In this document: positions 45,146 through 53,991 of the stretch, piece after piece
Layout: the number at the start of each line of letters is the position of its first letter
Numbering within the stretch: position 1 is the first letter of the stretch
NCBI GenBank assembly: GCA_963836915.1
Contig: CAWILH010000002.1
Coordinates: 3,286,001-3,350,000, forward strand
Length of the DNA stretch: 64,000 bases
Origin: Cryomorpha sp963836915
GTDB lineage: Bacteria; Bacteroidota; Bacteroidia; Flavobacteriales_D; Cryomorphaceae
Reading direction: 5' to 3'
Notes under the pieces: model-generated
Told to the model about the DNA's origin: nothing
Seen by the model: only the letters and a program-made list of their open reading frames with translations
Databases searched by the model: none
Position numbers and translations under genes: made by a program

Positions 45146-45465
45146 TCATTCCAAAGTTAGGATAAAGGCGGCTAGCTGTCGAATCTCTTCGGTGCTCATT
45201 TCGTCTTTATAGGGAGCCATATTACCTTTTCCATGGGTGATGATCGCTATGCGGGCATCAAGGTCAAGCTTCGAGTCGGGTAGGCTGGCAGCGCCACCAA
45301 GCCCTTTTCGACCATCGCGGCCATGACATATCTTACAATTTTTGTTGTAAAGCTTTTCTACGGCCGATTTGGCCCTGCGCTCTGCTCTTCAGAGAGCATC
45401 TCGCCTGTATTGCAAGCCCAGAATATTAGGAGTATCCATGCCGGAGAGAGCGTTTTAAGATACAT
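45146..45465 (-). pseudogene. Cytochrome c lipoprotein gene interrupted by one frameshift
   Basis: The minus strand begins MYLKTLSPAWILLIFWACNT, a lipoprotein signal, at an ATG that overlaps the stop of the upstream membrane gene (TGATG). That frame stops at 45358. The continuation, in the next frame, reads KSAVEKLYNKNCKICHGRDG with the haem site CKICH, then a Met ligand region (GNMAPYKDEM) and EIRQLAAFILTLE to a TGA at 45146. Adding one G (C on the plus strand) at 45373-45375 rejoins a 106-residue class I cytochrome c. Either a sequencing error or an inactivated gene; see the finding on frameshifts. Confidence 0.8.
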
Positions 45466-45914
45466 CACATTCCGGGAAACCAGGGTCGACCGATTACTTC
45501 TCTGAAAGGCCACGGTATATTCACCATCACGATGATGAATGCAATAAAATACGGCCAGAACAGCCGCCGAAATTTGTTATTGTGGCTGCTTCCTTTTTTA
45601 GATCGTATGCGGCCTACCGTCACTAGGGCTATGGCCAATACCATGGCCACCATATGCTCCAATGAGTAAAACCTTACCAGCTTATCACCCATCTCTCCCA
45701 GCTGATCGGCCCAGCCGCCCAAGAAATAAAGCGCTAGGCCAACTACCAATTGTAAATGGAAAGCGATAAGGGTAAACAACGACCAGCGATTGGCCGACCT
45801 TCCAAAGTTCATTTCAGTTCGCATCCCACGAAAACTGATGACTATTGCTACCACTATGGCTATCAGCGCAAACCAGCGGAGTATGGAGTGAAGATGGGCT
45901 AGACCGGTGTACAT
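45465..45914 (-). CDS. Small cytochrome-b-like integral membrane protein
   Basis: 149 residues, four transmembrane helices (about 10-30, 45-66, 84-105, 122-138). His residues lie in or near helices (AHLHSILRWF, AFHLQLVVG, LEHMVAMVL), the arrangement expected for a b-haem binding four-helix protein; homologues are often labelled cytochrome B. Translationally coupled to the cytochrome c gene (1-bp overlap), so the two probably form an electron-transfer pair at the inner membrane. Partner enzyme unknown. Confidence 0.7.
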   Translation of the reverse strand: MYTGLAHLHSILRWFALIAIVVAIVISFRGMRTEMNFGRSANRWSLFTLIAFHLQLVVGLALYFLGGWADQLGEMGDKLVRFYSLEHMVAMVLAIALVTVGRIRSKKGSSHNNKFRRLFWPYFIAFIIVMVNIPWPFREVIGRPWFPGM

Positions 45915-45983
45915 GGCTTAAATTTTTACAAAGGTAAAAAATTGAAGGAGGGAAGAGCAGGCCAATTGGTAAGAGAAAAGCCT

Positions 45984-46991
45984 TTAGTCTTCGAAGGTGC
46001 TTAAAGGTTCTTTACGGCCATCGCCGATGTATTCGTAAGTAGTTTTGCTTTTAAAATCTTGTGTTGAGATGAAATTACCGAGACTATCGGTCATTCTCAT
46101 ATGGCTTTCAGTCAAGTCATTAAAAATCGCATATTCAATCCAACCGGTTTTGATATCAACTTGAATTTTACCTTTTCTTATACCATTTCGTGTAGTCGAG
46201 CCTTTAAATTTCCCCTTATATACTACCGAGATGATTGTATCACTTTCAATTTGCGCTTCTATTTCAATAATGGCCTTACCACCAGATAATTCTTTGAAGA
46301 TGCAAGCTGCATTAAGGAGATTATAGGGTTTGTATAGCGTCGTTTGTTCCGGAGTCCATTGGTCTCCCAGTTTTACTGAGTCGTTGGGAAGAATAGAATA
46401 GAGAATTCGAAAAGCTTGTTCAATAGACGTGGAGTTATATATTTGATCAATCTCTCGAATTTTGCTAGAGTCAAACGGTTGATTAAACAATTGCGCATTG
46501 AATCCATCGCTATAATAACCACTCACTTTACACTCCAAAGATTTATTATAGGTTTTATTTAATGTGATGAAGAATTTTTTTTCCAACAGAATCGAATCTT
46601 GTTTTTCTTCAAAGAAACCATTTGAAAGGGCACTTTCATTATTTTTCGACGTAGGGTTCAGAGTCAAATTTGCGCTTATATTATCAAAATGGCTATAGCG
46701 GCTGAGCAATTTATTCTGGTTGTCTTTGATACTATCGCACATGGTAATTTCCCAAGAATCATTCAAATCCATAATATGTCGAAATGCTTTACTTCCAGCA
46801 ACCGAAGAAACAGTAAAATTTTTTGTAAATGAATAGTTGGTATCGGTTTTCAGTTGAAGTTGGAATTTAGTATAAACCTGGCAATTGGACTGAGATAATA
46901 TGAATAAGGTTAGTATGTTTAGAATTATAGAATGGAATTTCGGAAATCTCGATCTAAATAACTTGTTACTAAGGTTTAGCTTCATTAACAT
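45984..46991 (-). CDS. Secreted DUF6263-like protein
   Basis: 335 residues, signal-like segment at about 20-37 (SIILNILTLFILSQSNCQ). The rest is beta-rich with many Asn, Ser and Lys (FQLQLKTDTNYSFTKNF, KAIIEIEAQIESDTIISVVY, GWIEYAIFNDLTES). The pattern fits the DUF6263 family of unknown function. The nucleotide sequence is visibly richer in A and T than all neighbours, a hint of recent acquisition. Two nearby Met codons (46991, 46985) can start it. Confidence 0.65.
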   Translation of the reverse strand: MLMKLNLSNKLFRSRFPKFHSIILNILTLFILSQSNCQVYTKFQLQLKTDTNYSFTKNFTVSSVAGSKAFRHIMDLNDSWEITMCDSIKDNQNKLLSRYSHFDNISANLTLNPTSKNNESALSNGFFEEKQDSILLEKKFFITLNKTYNKSLECKVSGYYSDGFNAQLFNQPFDSSKIREIDQIYNSTSIEQAFRILYSILPNDSVKLGDQWTPEQTTLYKPYNLLNAACIFKELSGGKAIIEIEAQIESDTIISVVYKGKFKGSTTRNGIRKGKIQVDIKTGWIEYAIFNDLTESHMRMTDSLGNFISTQDFKSKTTYEYIGDGRKEPLSTFED

Positions 46992-47056
46992 GAAAAATAT
47001 AACATGAGTTCAAGTAAGCAATGGAAGTCTAATCAAACAAAAAGCCTTTAAAAAGA

Positions 47057-49330
47057 TCAAGATCTATTTTGGGCGTCGATCACTGCCAAGGTCGCCATAT
47101 TGACGATCTCGCGCACGCTGCTGCCCATCTGCAACACGTGGGCACTCTTATCTAGCCCGATCAATAGTGGGCCTATGGCTTCTGCCGATCCATAGGTTTG
47201 GAGAAGTTTATAGGCAATGTTTCCGGAAGCCAAACCGGGGAAGATCAAAATATTCGGTGCATTGCCGACGAGTGTGCTGAACGGAAATACTTCTTCCAGC
47301 AGCTCATTGTTCATTGCAAAATTGGCCTGCATCTCACCGTCTACGATCAATTCAGGCTCGCGCTGCCGGAGCAGTTCGGTAGCCTTTTGCATCCTTTTCG
47401 GCAGCTCGCCTTTATTTGATCCGAAGTTGGAATAGCTCAGCAGCGCTACTTTTGGCGTAAGCCCCATGCCGCGAACGAGCCCAGCAGTATTGGTCACGAT
47501 CTCTACGATGTCTTCCACATTTGGGTCAGTATTTATGGTGGTATCTGCCAAAAATAAAGGGCCTTTATGCGTGAGCAAGACATAAACCCCAGCTATTTTG
47601 TTGACACCCTGGTTCCTGCCAATTATTTCTAGTATAGGCTTTATGGCCGCCGGGTATTTTAAGGAAAGCCCAGTGAGCATTGCATTTGCTTCGCCTTCCT
47701 TTACCATCATCGCTCCGTAATATCCGCGCGTGAGCATGTTTTTTCTGGCTTCGTATTCTGTCACTCCCTTTCGCTTCCGCGAATCATAAAACTTTTTAGT
47801 GAAGTTGATCACCTTCTCCGGATTCTCGTTGATATCTTCTACTGTAATACCGTCGAGGCTCAAGGCGTATTTCTCTACCAATTCTTCAATTTTCCCCCTT
47901 CGGCCCAGCACGATAGGTTCCGCAATACCATCATCGGCAAGAATTTGCGCGGCCTTCAGCGTTTTGTAATTTTCCCCATCGCTGAACACCAATTTTTTCG
48001 AGTCGGCCTTTGCTTTTTCCATAGCGCGCCTTATGAATTTATCATCGCGCCCCAGCTTGGTGAAGAGATGCTCTTTGTATAGCTTCCAGTTTTTTACTGG
48101 GCGTCGCGCCACCCCGCTTTGCATAGCAGCTTTGGCGACAGCAGGAGCTACGGTAGTGATGAGCCTAGGGTCAAAAGGTTTTGGGATGATATATTCCTTC
48201 CCAAAAGCGAGGTCGCGCTTATTATAGGCTAAGTTAACTACTTCGGGCACCGTCTCGCGCGCGAGCTCAGCAATCGCCTTTACAGCCGCCAATTTCATCT
48301 CTTCATTGATAGCGGTAGCGCGCACATCTAGCGCCCCTCGAAAAATATACGGGAAGCCAAGTACATTATTTACCATATTGGGATTATCAGACCTTCCTGT
48401 AGCCATTATGATATCTTCGCGCACCGAAGTGGCATCGGCATAGGTAATCTCAGGATCCGGATTGGCCAGAGCAAAAACGATGGCGTTGGGAGCCATACTT
48501 TTAACCATCTTCTTGCTGAGAACACCTCCTTTCGACAGGCCTACAAATACATCGGCCTTTTTAACGGCTTGCTCAAGGGTTTCAAGTTTAGTGTCACGGG
48601 CAAATTTTTGTTTTTCCTTATTCAAATCCGTTCTGCCCGTCCGTATCACTCCTTTGCTATCGAGCATAAGAAGGTTTTCTGGCTTTACGCCCAATGCCTG
48701 ATAGAGTGTAGCGCAAGATATGGCGCTCGCGCCGGCACCATTGAATACTACGTTGACGCTCTCAATTTTTTTTCCGGCAAGGTCGAGGGCATTCAGCAGC
48801 GCTGCTCCGGTAATTATTGCCGTACCATGCTGGTCATCATGCATTACCGGTATATCCAGTTCGTCCCGGAGCCTTCGCTCAATCTCGAAACATTCAGGCG
48901 CCGAAATATCTTCCAGATTAATGCCGCCAAAAGTGGGGGAGAGAATCTTTACTGTTTCTACAAATTTGTCCACATCCTTTGTATCTAACTCAAGATCAAA
49001 CACATCGATATCGGCAAATATTTTGAAAAGCACTCCCTTTCCTTCCATTACCGGCTTCGAAGCCAGTGCCCCAATGTCACCCAGTCCGAGCACCGCGGTG
49101 CCATTGGTTATCACAGCTACTAGGTTTGCTTTTGCAGTATACTTATAGGCGTCTTCGGGATTTTCCTGTATTTCTTTGCAAGGTTCCGCAACACCGGGAG
49201 AGTAGGCAATGCTCAAGTCGCGCTGGCTATTGGATGGTTTGGTGGGCACTACTTCGATCTTTCCCGGCCTCAGATTTTCATGATATTCTAAGATGTCTTT
49301 TTTCCTAAGGCCTTCTTTCTTCGTGTTCAT
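47057..49330 (-). CDS. maeB: NADP-dependent malic enzyme with phosphotransacetylase-like domain
   Basis: 757 residues from the ATG at 49330 (MNTKKEGLRKKDILEYH). N-terminal malic-enzyme part (about 1-430): SIAYSPGVAEPC, AVITNGTAVLGLGDIGALASKPV, MHDDQHGTAIITGAALLNAL, NVVFNGAGASAISCA. C-terminal part (about 440-757) is phosphotransacetylase-like (VFSDGENYKTLKAAQIL, ANAMLTGLSLKYP) and usually regulatory in MaeB. Oxidatively decarboxylates malate to pyruvate, making NADPH. Monocistronic. Confidence 0.96.
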   Translation of the reverse strand: MNTKKEGLRKKDILEYHENLRPGKIEVVPTKPSNSQRDLSIAYSPGVAEPCKEIQENPEDAYKYTAKANLVAVITNGTAVLGLGDIGALASKPVMEGKGVLFKIFADIDVFDLELDTKDVDKFVETVKILSPTFGGINLEDISAPECFEIERRLRDELDIPVMHDDQHGTAIITGAALLNALDLAGKKIESVNVVFNGAGASAISCATLYQALGVKPENLLMLDSKGVIRTGRTDLNKEKQKFARDTKLETLEQAVKKADVFVGLSKGGVLSKKMVKSMAPNAIVFALANPDPEITYADATSVREDIIMATGRSDNPNMVNNVLGFPYIFRGALDVRATAINEEMKLAAVKAIAELARETVPEVVNLAYNKRDLAFGKEYIIPKPFDPRLITTVAPAVAKAAMQSGVARRPVKNWKLYKEHLFTKLGRDDKFIRRAMEKAKADSKKLVFSDGENYKTLKAAQILADDGIAEPIVLGRRGKIEELVEKYALSLDGITVEDINENPEKVINFTKKFYDSRKRKGVTEYEARKNMLTRGYYGAMMVKEGEANAMLTGLSLKYPAAIKPILEIIGRNQGVNKIAGVYVLLTHKGPLFLADTTINTDPNVEDIVEIVTNTAGLVRGMGLTPKVALLSYSNFGSNKGELPKRMQKATELLRQREPELIVDGEMQANFAMNNELLEEVFPFSTLVGNAPNILIFPGLASGNIAYKLLQTYGSAEAIGPLLIGLDKSAHVLQMGSSVREIVNMATLAVIDAQNRS

Positions 49331-49490
49331 AGGTTTTTTGCTTGCAGCAAAGCTAAGTATAAGTCGTGCAAGGTTGGTATTAAATGAAAGCAATCCATCC
49401 CTTACCTTCTTCTTTTATTGCGCGTAACCAATTCAAATCCCGTACCGTATAGTTTTCGGGTTCTTCCCTTTTTAATTTTCAGCAAACTAT

Positions 49491-49516
49491 AAAACCGGTT
49501 CGTTAGAGCCGGTTTT
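49491..49516 (-). terminator. Intrinsic terminator after the VapBC-like pair
   Basis: AAAACCGGTTC / GAGCCGGTTTT stem, 11 bp with one G-U pair and GTTA loop, between the PIN-domain gene and maeB. T-rich on both sides. Confidence 0.8.
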
Positions 49517-49559
49517 ACATTTTAGGTGTTCGCACTGGGAAGGTCTTTGTCGCAGTGGT

Positions 49560-49980
49560 TTATGTCCCCTCAGGGAATACATTGCTTAGATATTTATTAC
49601 GGATGTCGCGGTAGATATAAAAATCGGAATCGATGCTCGCCACTTCTTTTATTCCGCTCACTTCAGATGCTACGATCAGGCTCGCATCCGCCAGATCCAT
49701 CGGGACATCATCAAATTTTTCGCAGAGCTCAATAAGTCGGTAGATTCGATCCTCTCCAATTTCTATGATTTTTAGCCCACCGCGATTGATCCATTCCAAA
49801 AAATTAACTTGAACCCTAGTGCTGAAATGCAGCATGTGCGAAGTCTCCGTAATAACTGGCCAAGTGGTAATGAGCGTATTTTTTACCTTTTTTATAAAGG
49901 CCAACGCCTGAAAATGGTATTGATCGCTATTGTCAAACAGGGCGATCAAAGGTCACTGCATCAATGAGAATACTTTTCAT
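49560..49980 (-). pseudogene. PIN-domain (VapC-like) toxin gene with a frameshift near its start
   Basis: From the ATG at 49980 the frame reads MKSILIDAVTF and stops 14 codons in. The next frame, entered near 49950, continues PLIALFDNSDQYHFQAL through to 49560. Expected family sequence is ILIDAGPLIALFD, so one base too many lies in the GTGACC around 49950-49957. The remainder keeps the PIN acidic residues (Asp7, Glu in VITETSHML, Asp in DLADASLIVAS, Asp in ASIDSDFYIYR). VapC toxins cleave RNA. The upstream antitoxin gene overlaps by 20 bp. If real, the toxin is inactive. Confidence 0.8.
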
Positions 49981-50209
49981 TTAAAAGGTCAGAGAACAGT
50001 TTTTTGTAAGTTTTGGACTTATCGGTGCTGCCGCTTCCTTCGGTGCCGAAAAGATCGGAGCCAGCTTCATAAGGGGTAAGCGATGCCTTTTGCTTGTTAA
50101 GATAAACAGCCAGAGCTTCTTTGACCACTTGAGATTTTGGTAGACCTTGAAGTGAACAATACTCTGCAAGTGCCTTTTCGAGATGCTCGGTCAATCTAAT
50201 GCTTATCAT
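49961..50209 (-). CDS. Ribbon-helix-helix antitoxin (VapB-like)
   Basis: 82 residues. N-terminal RHH DNA-binding fold (MISIRLTEHLEKALAEYCSL, GLPKSQVVKEALAVYLNKQ) followed by a flexible tail (about 45-82) that would neutralise the toxin. The RHH half also autoregulates such operons; an imperfect palindrome at 50227-50242 just upstream is a candidate operator. Co-encoded with the PIN gene, which it overlaps. Confidence 0.88.
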   Translation of the reverse strand: MISIRLTEHLEKALAEYCSLQGLPKSQVVKEALAVYLNKQKASLTPYEAGSDLFGTEGSGSTDKSKTYKKLFSDLLNEKYSH

Positions 50210-50226
50210 GAGTGCAAAATTTAATG

Positions 50227-50242
50227 TAATACAAATGTACTA
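50227..50242. promoter_or_regulatory. Candidate RHH operator overlapping a -7 element
   Basis: TAATAC-AAAT-GTACTA is an imperfect palindrome (5 of 6 half-site positions). On the minus strand it contains TACATTTG (50232-50239), a perfect -7 match, 23 bp upstream of the antitoxin start, suitable for autorepression. Confidence 0.4.
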
Positions 50243-50286
50243 CTTTTTTCTGGGGTTGTTTCATTTTGCAAAAAAAATTTGCCCCA

Positions 50287-50321
50287 AAAAAAAACGCCGC
50301 ATTGAATAAATCAATGCGGCG
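50287..50321 (-). terminator. Intrinsic terminator of the atpDC transcript
   Basis: CGCCGCATTGA / TCAATGCGGCG, perfect 11-bp stem with a 5-base loop, followed on the minus strand by a run of nine T, 26 bp after atpC. Confidence 0.93.
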
Positions 50322-50347
50322 CCGTTTGATCCTTAGTATGCTACACC

Positions 50348-50584
50348 TTATTCGGCTAAAATTATAACATTGTTATTGAGCACTTCGGCCACTCCGCCAT
50401 TTATGTCAAATAATTCTTCCTGACCGCCATCGGTAGTCACCTTAACTTGACCTTTTTTCAAGGCCGAGATCAGCGGTGCGTGCTTATCAAGTATCCCCAG
50501 ACTTCCGTCTATTCCAGGCACAGTTACCGCAGTGGCCATACCTGAGAATAGTGACTTATCGGGTGTGATTATTTCGACCGTCAT
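50348..50584 (-). CDS. atpC: ATP synthase F1 epsilon subunit, short form
   Basis: 78 residues: only the N-terminal beta-sandwich domain (MTVEIITPDKSLFSGMATAV, GSLGILDKHAPLISALKKG). The C-terminal helical hairpin that inhibits ATP hydrolysis in the ~130-residue form is missing, as is usual in Bacteroidota. Begins 2 bp after atpD; the rest of the ATP synthase genes are elsewhere. Confidence 0.95.
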   Translation of the reverse strand: MTVEIITPDKSLFSGMATAVTVPGIDGSLGILDKHAPLISALKKGQVKVTTDGGQEELFDINGGVAEVLNNNVIILAE

Positions 50585-50586
50585 AC

Positions 50587-52092
50587 CTATTTATTTTCCG
50601 CAAGCATCTTCTCACCCGCTTCGATTACTTCTTCTATGCTTCCTTTCAGGTTAAAGGCTGCTTCAGGATATTGATCCAGCTCACCATCGAGAATCATGTT
50701 AAATCCTTTGATACAGTCTTCGATAGGAACAAGTACCCCCTTCAGTCCTGTAAATTGCTCAGCAACGTGGAAAGGCTGAGAAAGGAATCGCTGTACACGT
50801 CGAGCCCGATGCACCGCTTGCTTATCTTCTTCACTTAGTTCATCCATTCCAAGAATGGCAATGATATCCTGCAGCTCTTTATAGCGCTGCAGATTCTCCT
50901 TCACCCGCTGCGCGCAGTCGTAGTGCTCCTTGCCAACTACATCTGGCGTGAGAATGCGAGAGGTAGAGTCGAGCGGGTCGACGGCAGGATAAATCCCAAG
51001 CTCGGCTATTTTCCGAGAGAGTACGGTAGTAGCATCGAGGTGGGCAAATGTAGTGGCCGGAGCAGGGTCGGTAAGGTCATCTGCAGGCACATATACCGCC
51101 TGCACCGATGTGATCGAACCTCGGTTGGTAGAAGTAATACGCTCTTGCATGGCTCCCATTTCTGTAGCCAGCGTGGGTTGGTAACCTACCGCAGATGGCA
51201 TACGGCCCAATAGTGCCGATACCTCTGAACCTGCCTGTGTAAAGCGGAAAATATTGTCAATAAAGAATAGAATATCGCGACCACCTGACTCGGCATCTCC
51301 ATCGCGAAAATATTCTGCAAGGGTAAGTCCAGATAGGGCTACCCGCGCTCTCGCTCCGGGTGGTTCATTCATTTGTCCAAATACAAACGCCGCCTGCGAC
51401 TCGAGCATCTGCTCCTTGTCAACCTTGCTCAAGTCCCAACCGCCTTCTTCCATAGACTTGGCAAACTCCTCGCCGTAAGATATAATTCCAGACTCAAGCA
51501 TCTCACGCAGCAGGTCATTGCCTTCACGTGTGCGCTCTCCAACACCGGCAAATACGGAGAGTCCGGCATATCCTTTTGCAATATTATTAATGAGCTCTTG
51601 AATAAGAACAGTTTTTCCGACACCCGCACCACCAAATAATCCAATCTTACCACCTTTGGAATAAGGCTCGATAAGGTCAATTACTTTAATACCGGTATAG
51701 AGAATTTCTTCGCTTGTAGAAAGGTCGGCAAATTTCGGTGCTTCACGGTGTATGGCGTAGCCACCTTCCTTAGAAAGTTGGCCTATCCCATCTATCGTGT
51801 CGCCAGTGACGTTAAAAAGGCGACCTTTGATTTTATCACCTACGGGCATAATGATCGGGCTGCCGGTATTGGTAACCACAGATCCTCTTGAAAGACCGTC
51901 GGTAGCATCCATTGCAATGGCGCGAACAGTGTCTTCACCAACGTGCTTCTGGGTTTCGAGCACCAGCTCGGTGCCGTCATCTTTCTTGATTATAAGTGAA
52001 TCGTAAATATTGGGTAAGCTATCTGCCTCGGCAAAACTTACATCTACAACCGGCCCTATGACCTGGACTACTTTACCAGTATTATTCGACAT
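50587..52092 (-). CDS. atpD: ATP synthase F1 beta subunit
   Basis: 501-residue catalytic subunit. Walker A GGAGVGKTVL (about 160), the GERTREGNDL loop with the catalytic Glu, the Walker B Asp in ILFFIDNIFRFTQ, DELSEEDKQAVHRARRVQRF (DELSEED lever) and PVDPLDSTSR. Complete. With atpC it forms a two-gene operon driven by the promoter at 52136-52167 and ended by the hairpin at 50287. Confidence 0.98.
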   Translation of the reverse strand: MSNNTGKVVQVIGPVVDVSFAEADSLPNIYDSLIIKKDDGTELVLETQKHVGEDTVRAIAMDATDGLSRGSVVTNTGSPIIMPVGDKIKGRLFNVTGDTIDGIGQLSKEGGYAIHREAPKFADLSTSEEILYTGIKVIDLIEPYSKGGKIGLFGGAGVGKTVLIQELINNIAKGYAGLSVFAGVGERTREGNDLLREMLESGIISYGEEFAKSMEEGGWDLSKVDKEQMLESQAAFVFGQMNEPPGARARVALSGLTLAEYFRDGDAESGGRDILFFIDNIFRFTQAGSEVSALLGRMPSAVGYQPTLATEMGAMQERITSTNRGSITSVQAVYVPADDLTDPAPATTFAHLDATTVLSRKIAELGIYPAVDPLDSTSRILTPDVVGKEHYDCAQRVKENLQRYKELQDIIAILGMDELSEEDKQAVHRARRVQRFLSQPFHVAEQFTGLKGVLVPIEDCIKGFNMILDGELDQYPEAAFNLKGSIEEVIEAGEKMLAENK

Positions 52093-52135
52093 TATGCTGA
52101 ATTATTGATTGAAAATTGCTGCTTTTTTCGCGGTG

Positions 52136-52167
52136 CAAAACTAAGATTTTATCCGTGTAATGCCAAC
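52136..52167 (-). promoter_or_regulatory. Promoter of the atpDC operon
   Basis: On the minus strand GTTG, 20-bp spacer, then TAGTTTTG (52136-52143), a full -7 match to TAnnTTTG. 44 bp upstream of the atpD start. Confidence 0.6.
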
Positions 52168-52272
52168 GGTCTGCGCTTATTTATTTTTCATAATTTTGAT
52201 GGGTGTAAACTACAGCCCGAAAAGTTCTCACAGGGGTTTCTCGGACCAGGTTTTTCTTATGAAACAGATTGC

Positions 52273-53217
52273 GTGAAAATTTACCATAATCTTAGCGACT
52301 ATTTTCCTGGCTCCAAGTCAATCGTGACTGTTGGAACTTTTGATGGTGTGCACTTCGGACACCAAAAATTATTGAAAACCATTAAAGAGATCGCCCAGAA
52401 AGACGATGCGGAGACCGTGCTGCTCACCTTCTCCCCACACCCGCGATTGGTGCTATTTCCAGATGATAATGATCTGAGATTGCTCACCACAATAGAAGAA
52501 CGCATAGAGCGTCTTGAAAAATCGGGCTTGGATCACCTTATCATCCACCCTTTCTCGGTAGAATTCAGTCGCACCACCGCACTGGAGTATGTACAGGATA
52601 TCTTGGTAGGAAAGTTGGGCATCCATAAACTTGTAATCGGGTATGACCATCATTTCGGCAGAAACCGTGAAGGAAACTTGAAGCGCTTGCAAGAACTGGC
52701 TCCCGATTTCGGATTTGCGGTAGTAGAAATATCCGCTCAAGAGATAGATGATGTGAATATAAGCTCTACCAAAATCCGGAATGCCTTGATCGCTGGTGAA
52801 GTAGCCAAAGCGAATGACTATCTAGGATACGCCTACGCGATATCGGCTACGGTCGTGAGGGGCAACGAAATAGGCCGGTCTATCGGGTATCCTACAGCCA
52901 ACCTTAAACCAGCGGATTCCCATAAACTGGTTCCGGGCAACGGGGTTTACGCCGTCACAATTGATATAGAAGACAAGGAGTATACGGGTATGGCAAATAT
53001 TGGGCTGAGGCCTACCGTGAGCAATACCCATAAAACAGTGATAGAAGTCAATATCTTTGATTTCGATCAAGACATCTATTCCAAAGAAGCAAGGGTTCGT
53101 TTTTTCAGCCGGATCCGCGACGAAGTAAAATTTGAAAATACCCATGCACTCCAAGCGCAACTCCATAAAGATGCAGAATCGGCCAGATCATTTCTTGCTG
53201 CTCATCTTCTTAATTAG
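52273..53217 (+). CDS. ribF: Bifunctional riboflavin kinase / FAD synthetase
   Basis: 314 residues from the GTG at 52273 (reading MKIYHNLSDYFPGSKSIVTV), chosen because family members start about 15 residues before VGTFDGVHFGHQ. N-terminal FAD synthetase domain with GTFDGVHFGH, TFSPHPR and ISSTKIR; C-terminal riboflavin kinase with GRSIGYPTANLKP and VPGNGVYAV. Makes FMN and FAD. First gene of a plus-strand run leading into vitamin-salvage genes; an upstream TAATTTTG (52191-52198) could be its -7. Confidence 0.96.
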   Translation: MKIYHNLSDYFPGSKSIVTVGTFDGVHFGHQKLLKTIKEIAQKDDAETVLLTFSPHPRLVLFPDDNDLRLLTTIEERIERLEKSGLDHLIIHPFSVEFSRTTALEYVQDILVGKLGIHKLVIGYDHHFGRNREGNLKRLQELAPDFGFAVVEISAQEIDDVNISSTKIRNALIAGEVAKANDYLGYAYAISATVVRGNEIGRSIGYPTANLKPADSHKLVPGNGVYAVTIDIEDKEYTGMANIGLRPTVSNTHKTVIEVNIFDFDQDIYSKEARVRFFSRIRDEVKFENTHALQAQLHKDAESARSFLAAHLLN

Positions 53218-53719
53218 CCTTGCCAGCATGGGCACTTCCTTTGCCCAACCCGAAGTATGCAGGGAAATCCGTAATGGTCGGATGGTTCTAAAAAACACAT
53301 CTCCCGAAGCGCTGTTGGCTATATGCCAATGCCAAAACCTAACTGATCTTACGCTCAAAAAATCTACTATATTGGCGCTGCCCAGCCAGCTCACGGAGCT
53401 CACCCAACTAAAATCACTTTCTTTTACTAGGTCGAAGCTCGGTCGCTTTCCAATTGTGGTTCTTTCGCTCGATTCATTGCATTCGCTTGATCTTTCTTTT
53501 ACCGACATTAGCTATCTGCCCGCCGATATAGCACAATTAAAAAATCTTAAACACCTGGATCTACAAGGTACAGGCGTTCGATCATTGCCGGAAGGCTTAG
53601 GTCACCTAGACTTGATAGATCTCAGAATGACTGAGATGAACCGGAGCGACCAAGACGGCATTTTGGCGCAATACCCTGATGTGACCATATTTTTTTCTTC
53701 ACCCTGTAACTGTAACTAA
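53171..53719 (+). CDS. Secreted leucine-rich-repeat protein
   Basis: 182 residues from the ATG at 53171, which overlaps ribF by 47 bp. Signal peptide (FLLLIFLISLASMGTSFAQ) then about five leucine-rich repeats (LTDLTLKKSTILALPSQLTE, LKSLSFTRSKLGRFP, LHSLDLSFTDISYLPADI, LKHLDLQGTGVRSLPEGL). LRRs are binding surfaces; the partner is unknown. The gene sits between ribF and a thiamine-binding-like gene with 2-3 bp spacing, so it shares their transcript. Confidence 0.85.
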   Translation: MQNRPDHFLLLIFLISLASMGTSFAQPEVCREIRNGRMVLKNTSPEALLAICQCQNLTDLTLKKSTILALPSQLTELTQLKSLSFTRSKLGRFPIVVLSLDSLHSLDLSFTDISYLPADIAQLKNLKHLDLQGTGVRSLPEGLGHLDLIDLRMTEMNRSDQDGILAQYPDVTIFFSSPCNCN

Positions 53720-53721
53720 AA

Positions 53722-53991
53722 ATGGATGTAACAGCCGAAATCACGATGTATCCGCTGCGCGAAGACTATGAAAAACAAGTGCTCCATTTCTTGGATCTGC
53801 TTAAATCAAATACGGGAATAACCGTAAAAGTAAATGCAATGAGCACACAGCTCCAAGGCGATTATGACCGCGTTTTTGAAGTATTTAAACACGCTATAAA
53901 ATCGGTGTACGCAGACGGGATAAAGGCGAGTTTCGTAATCAAATTTCTACCTGGTACGCTTGATTTGAATTACGAACACGCCGCTTCTTGA
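53722..53991 (+). CDS. YkoF-like thiamine/HMP-binding protein
   Basis: 89 residues, the single-domain form of the YkoF/MTH1187 fold (MDVTAEITMYPLREDYEKQV, VKVNAMSTQLQGDYDRVFEV). YkoF proteins bind thiamine or its pyrimidine half. No signal, so cytosolic. It overlaps the PnuC-type transporter gene by 4 bp, and a TPP riboswitch lies 1.1 kb downstream, supporting a thiamine role. Confidence 0.85.
   Translation: MDVTAEITMYPLREDYEKQVLHFLDLLKSNTGITVKVNAMSTQLQGDYDRVFEVFKHAIKSVYADGIKASFVIKFLPGTLDLNYEHAAS

Noticed and set aside
45323..45505. 60-residue plus-strand ORF
   Set aside because: The minus strand at this place encodes a cytochrome c with CKICH and a coupled start, so the plus-strand frame is a shadow.
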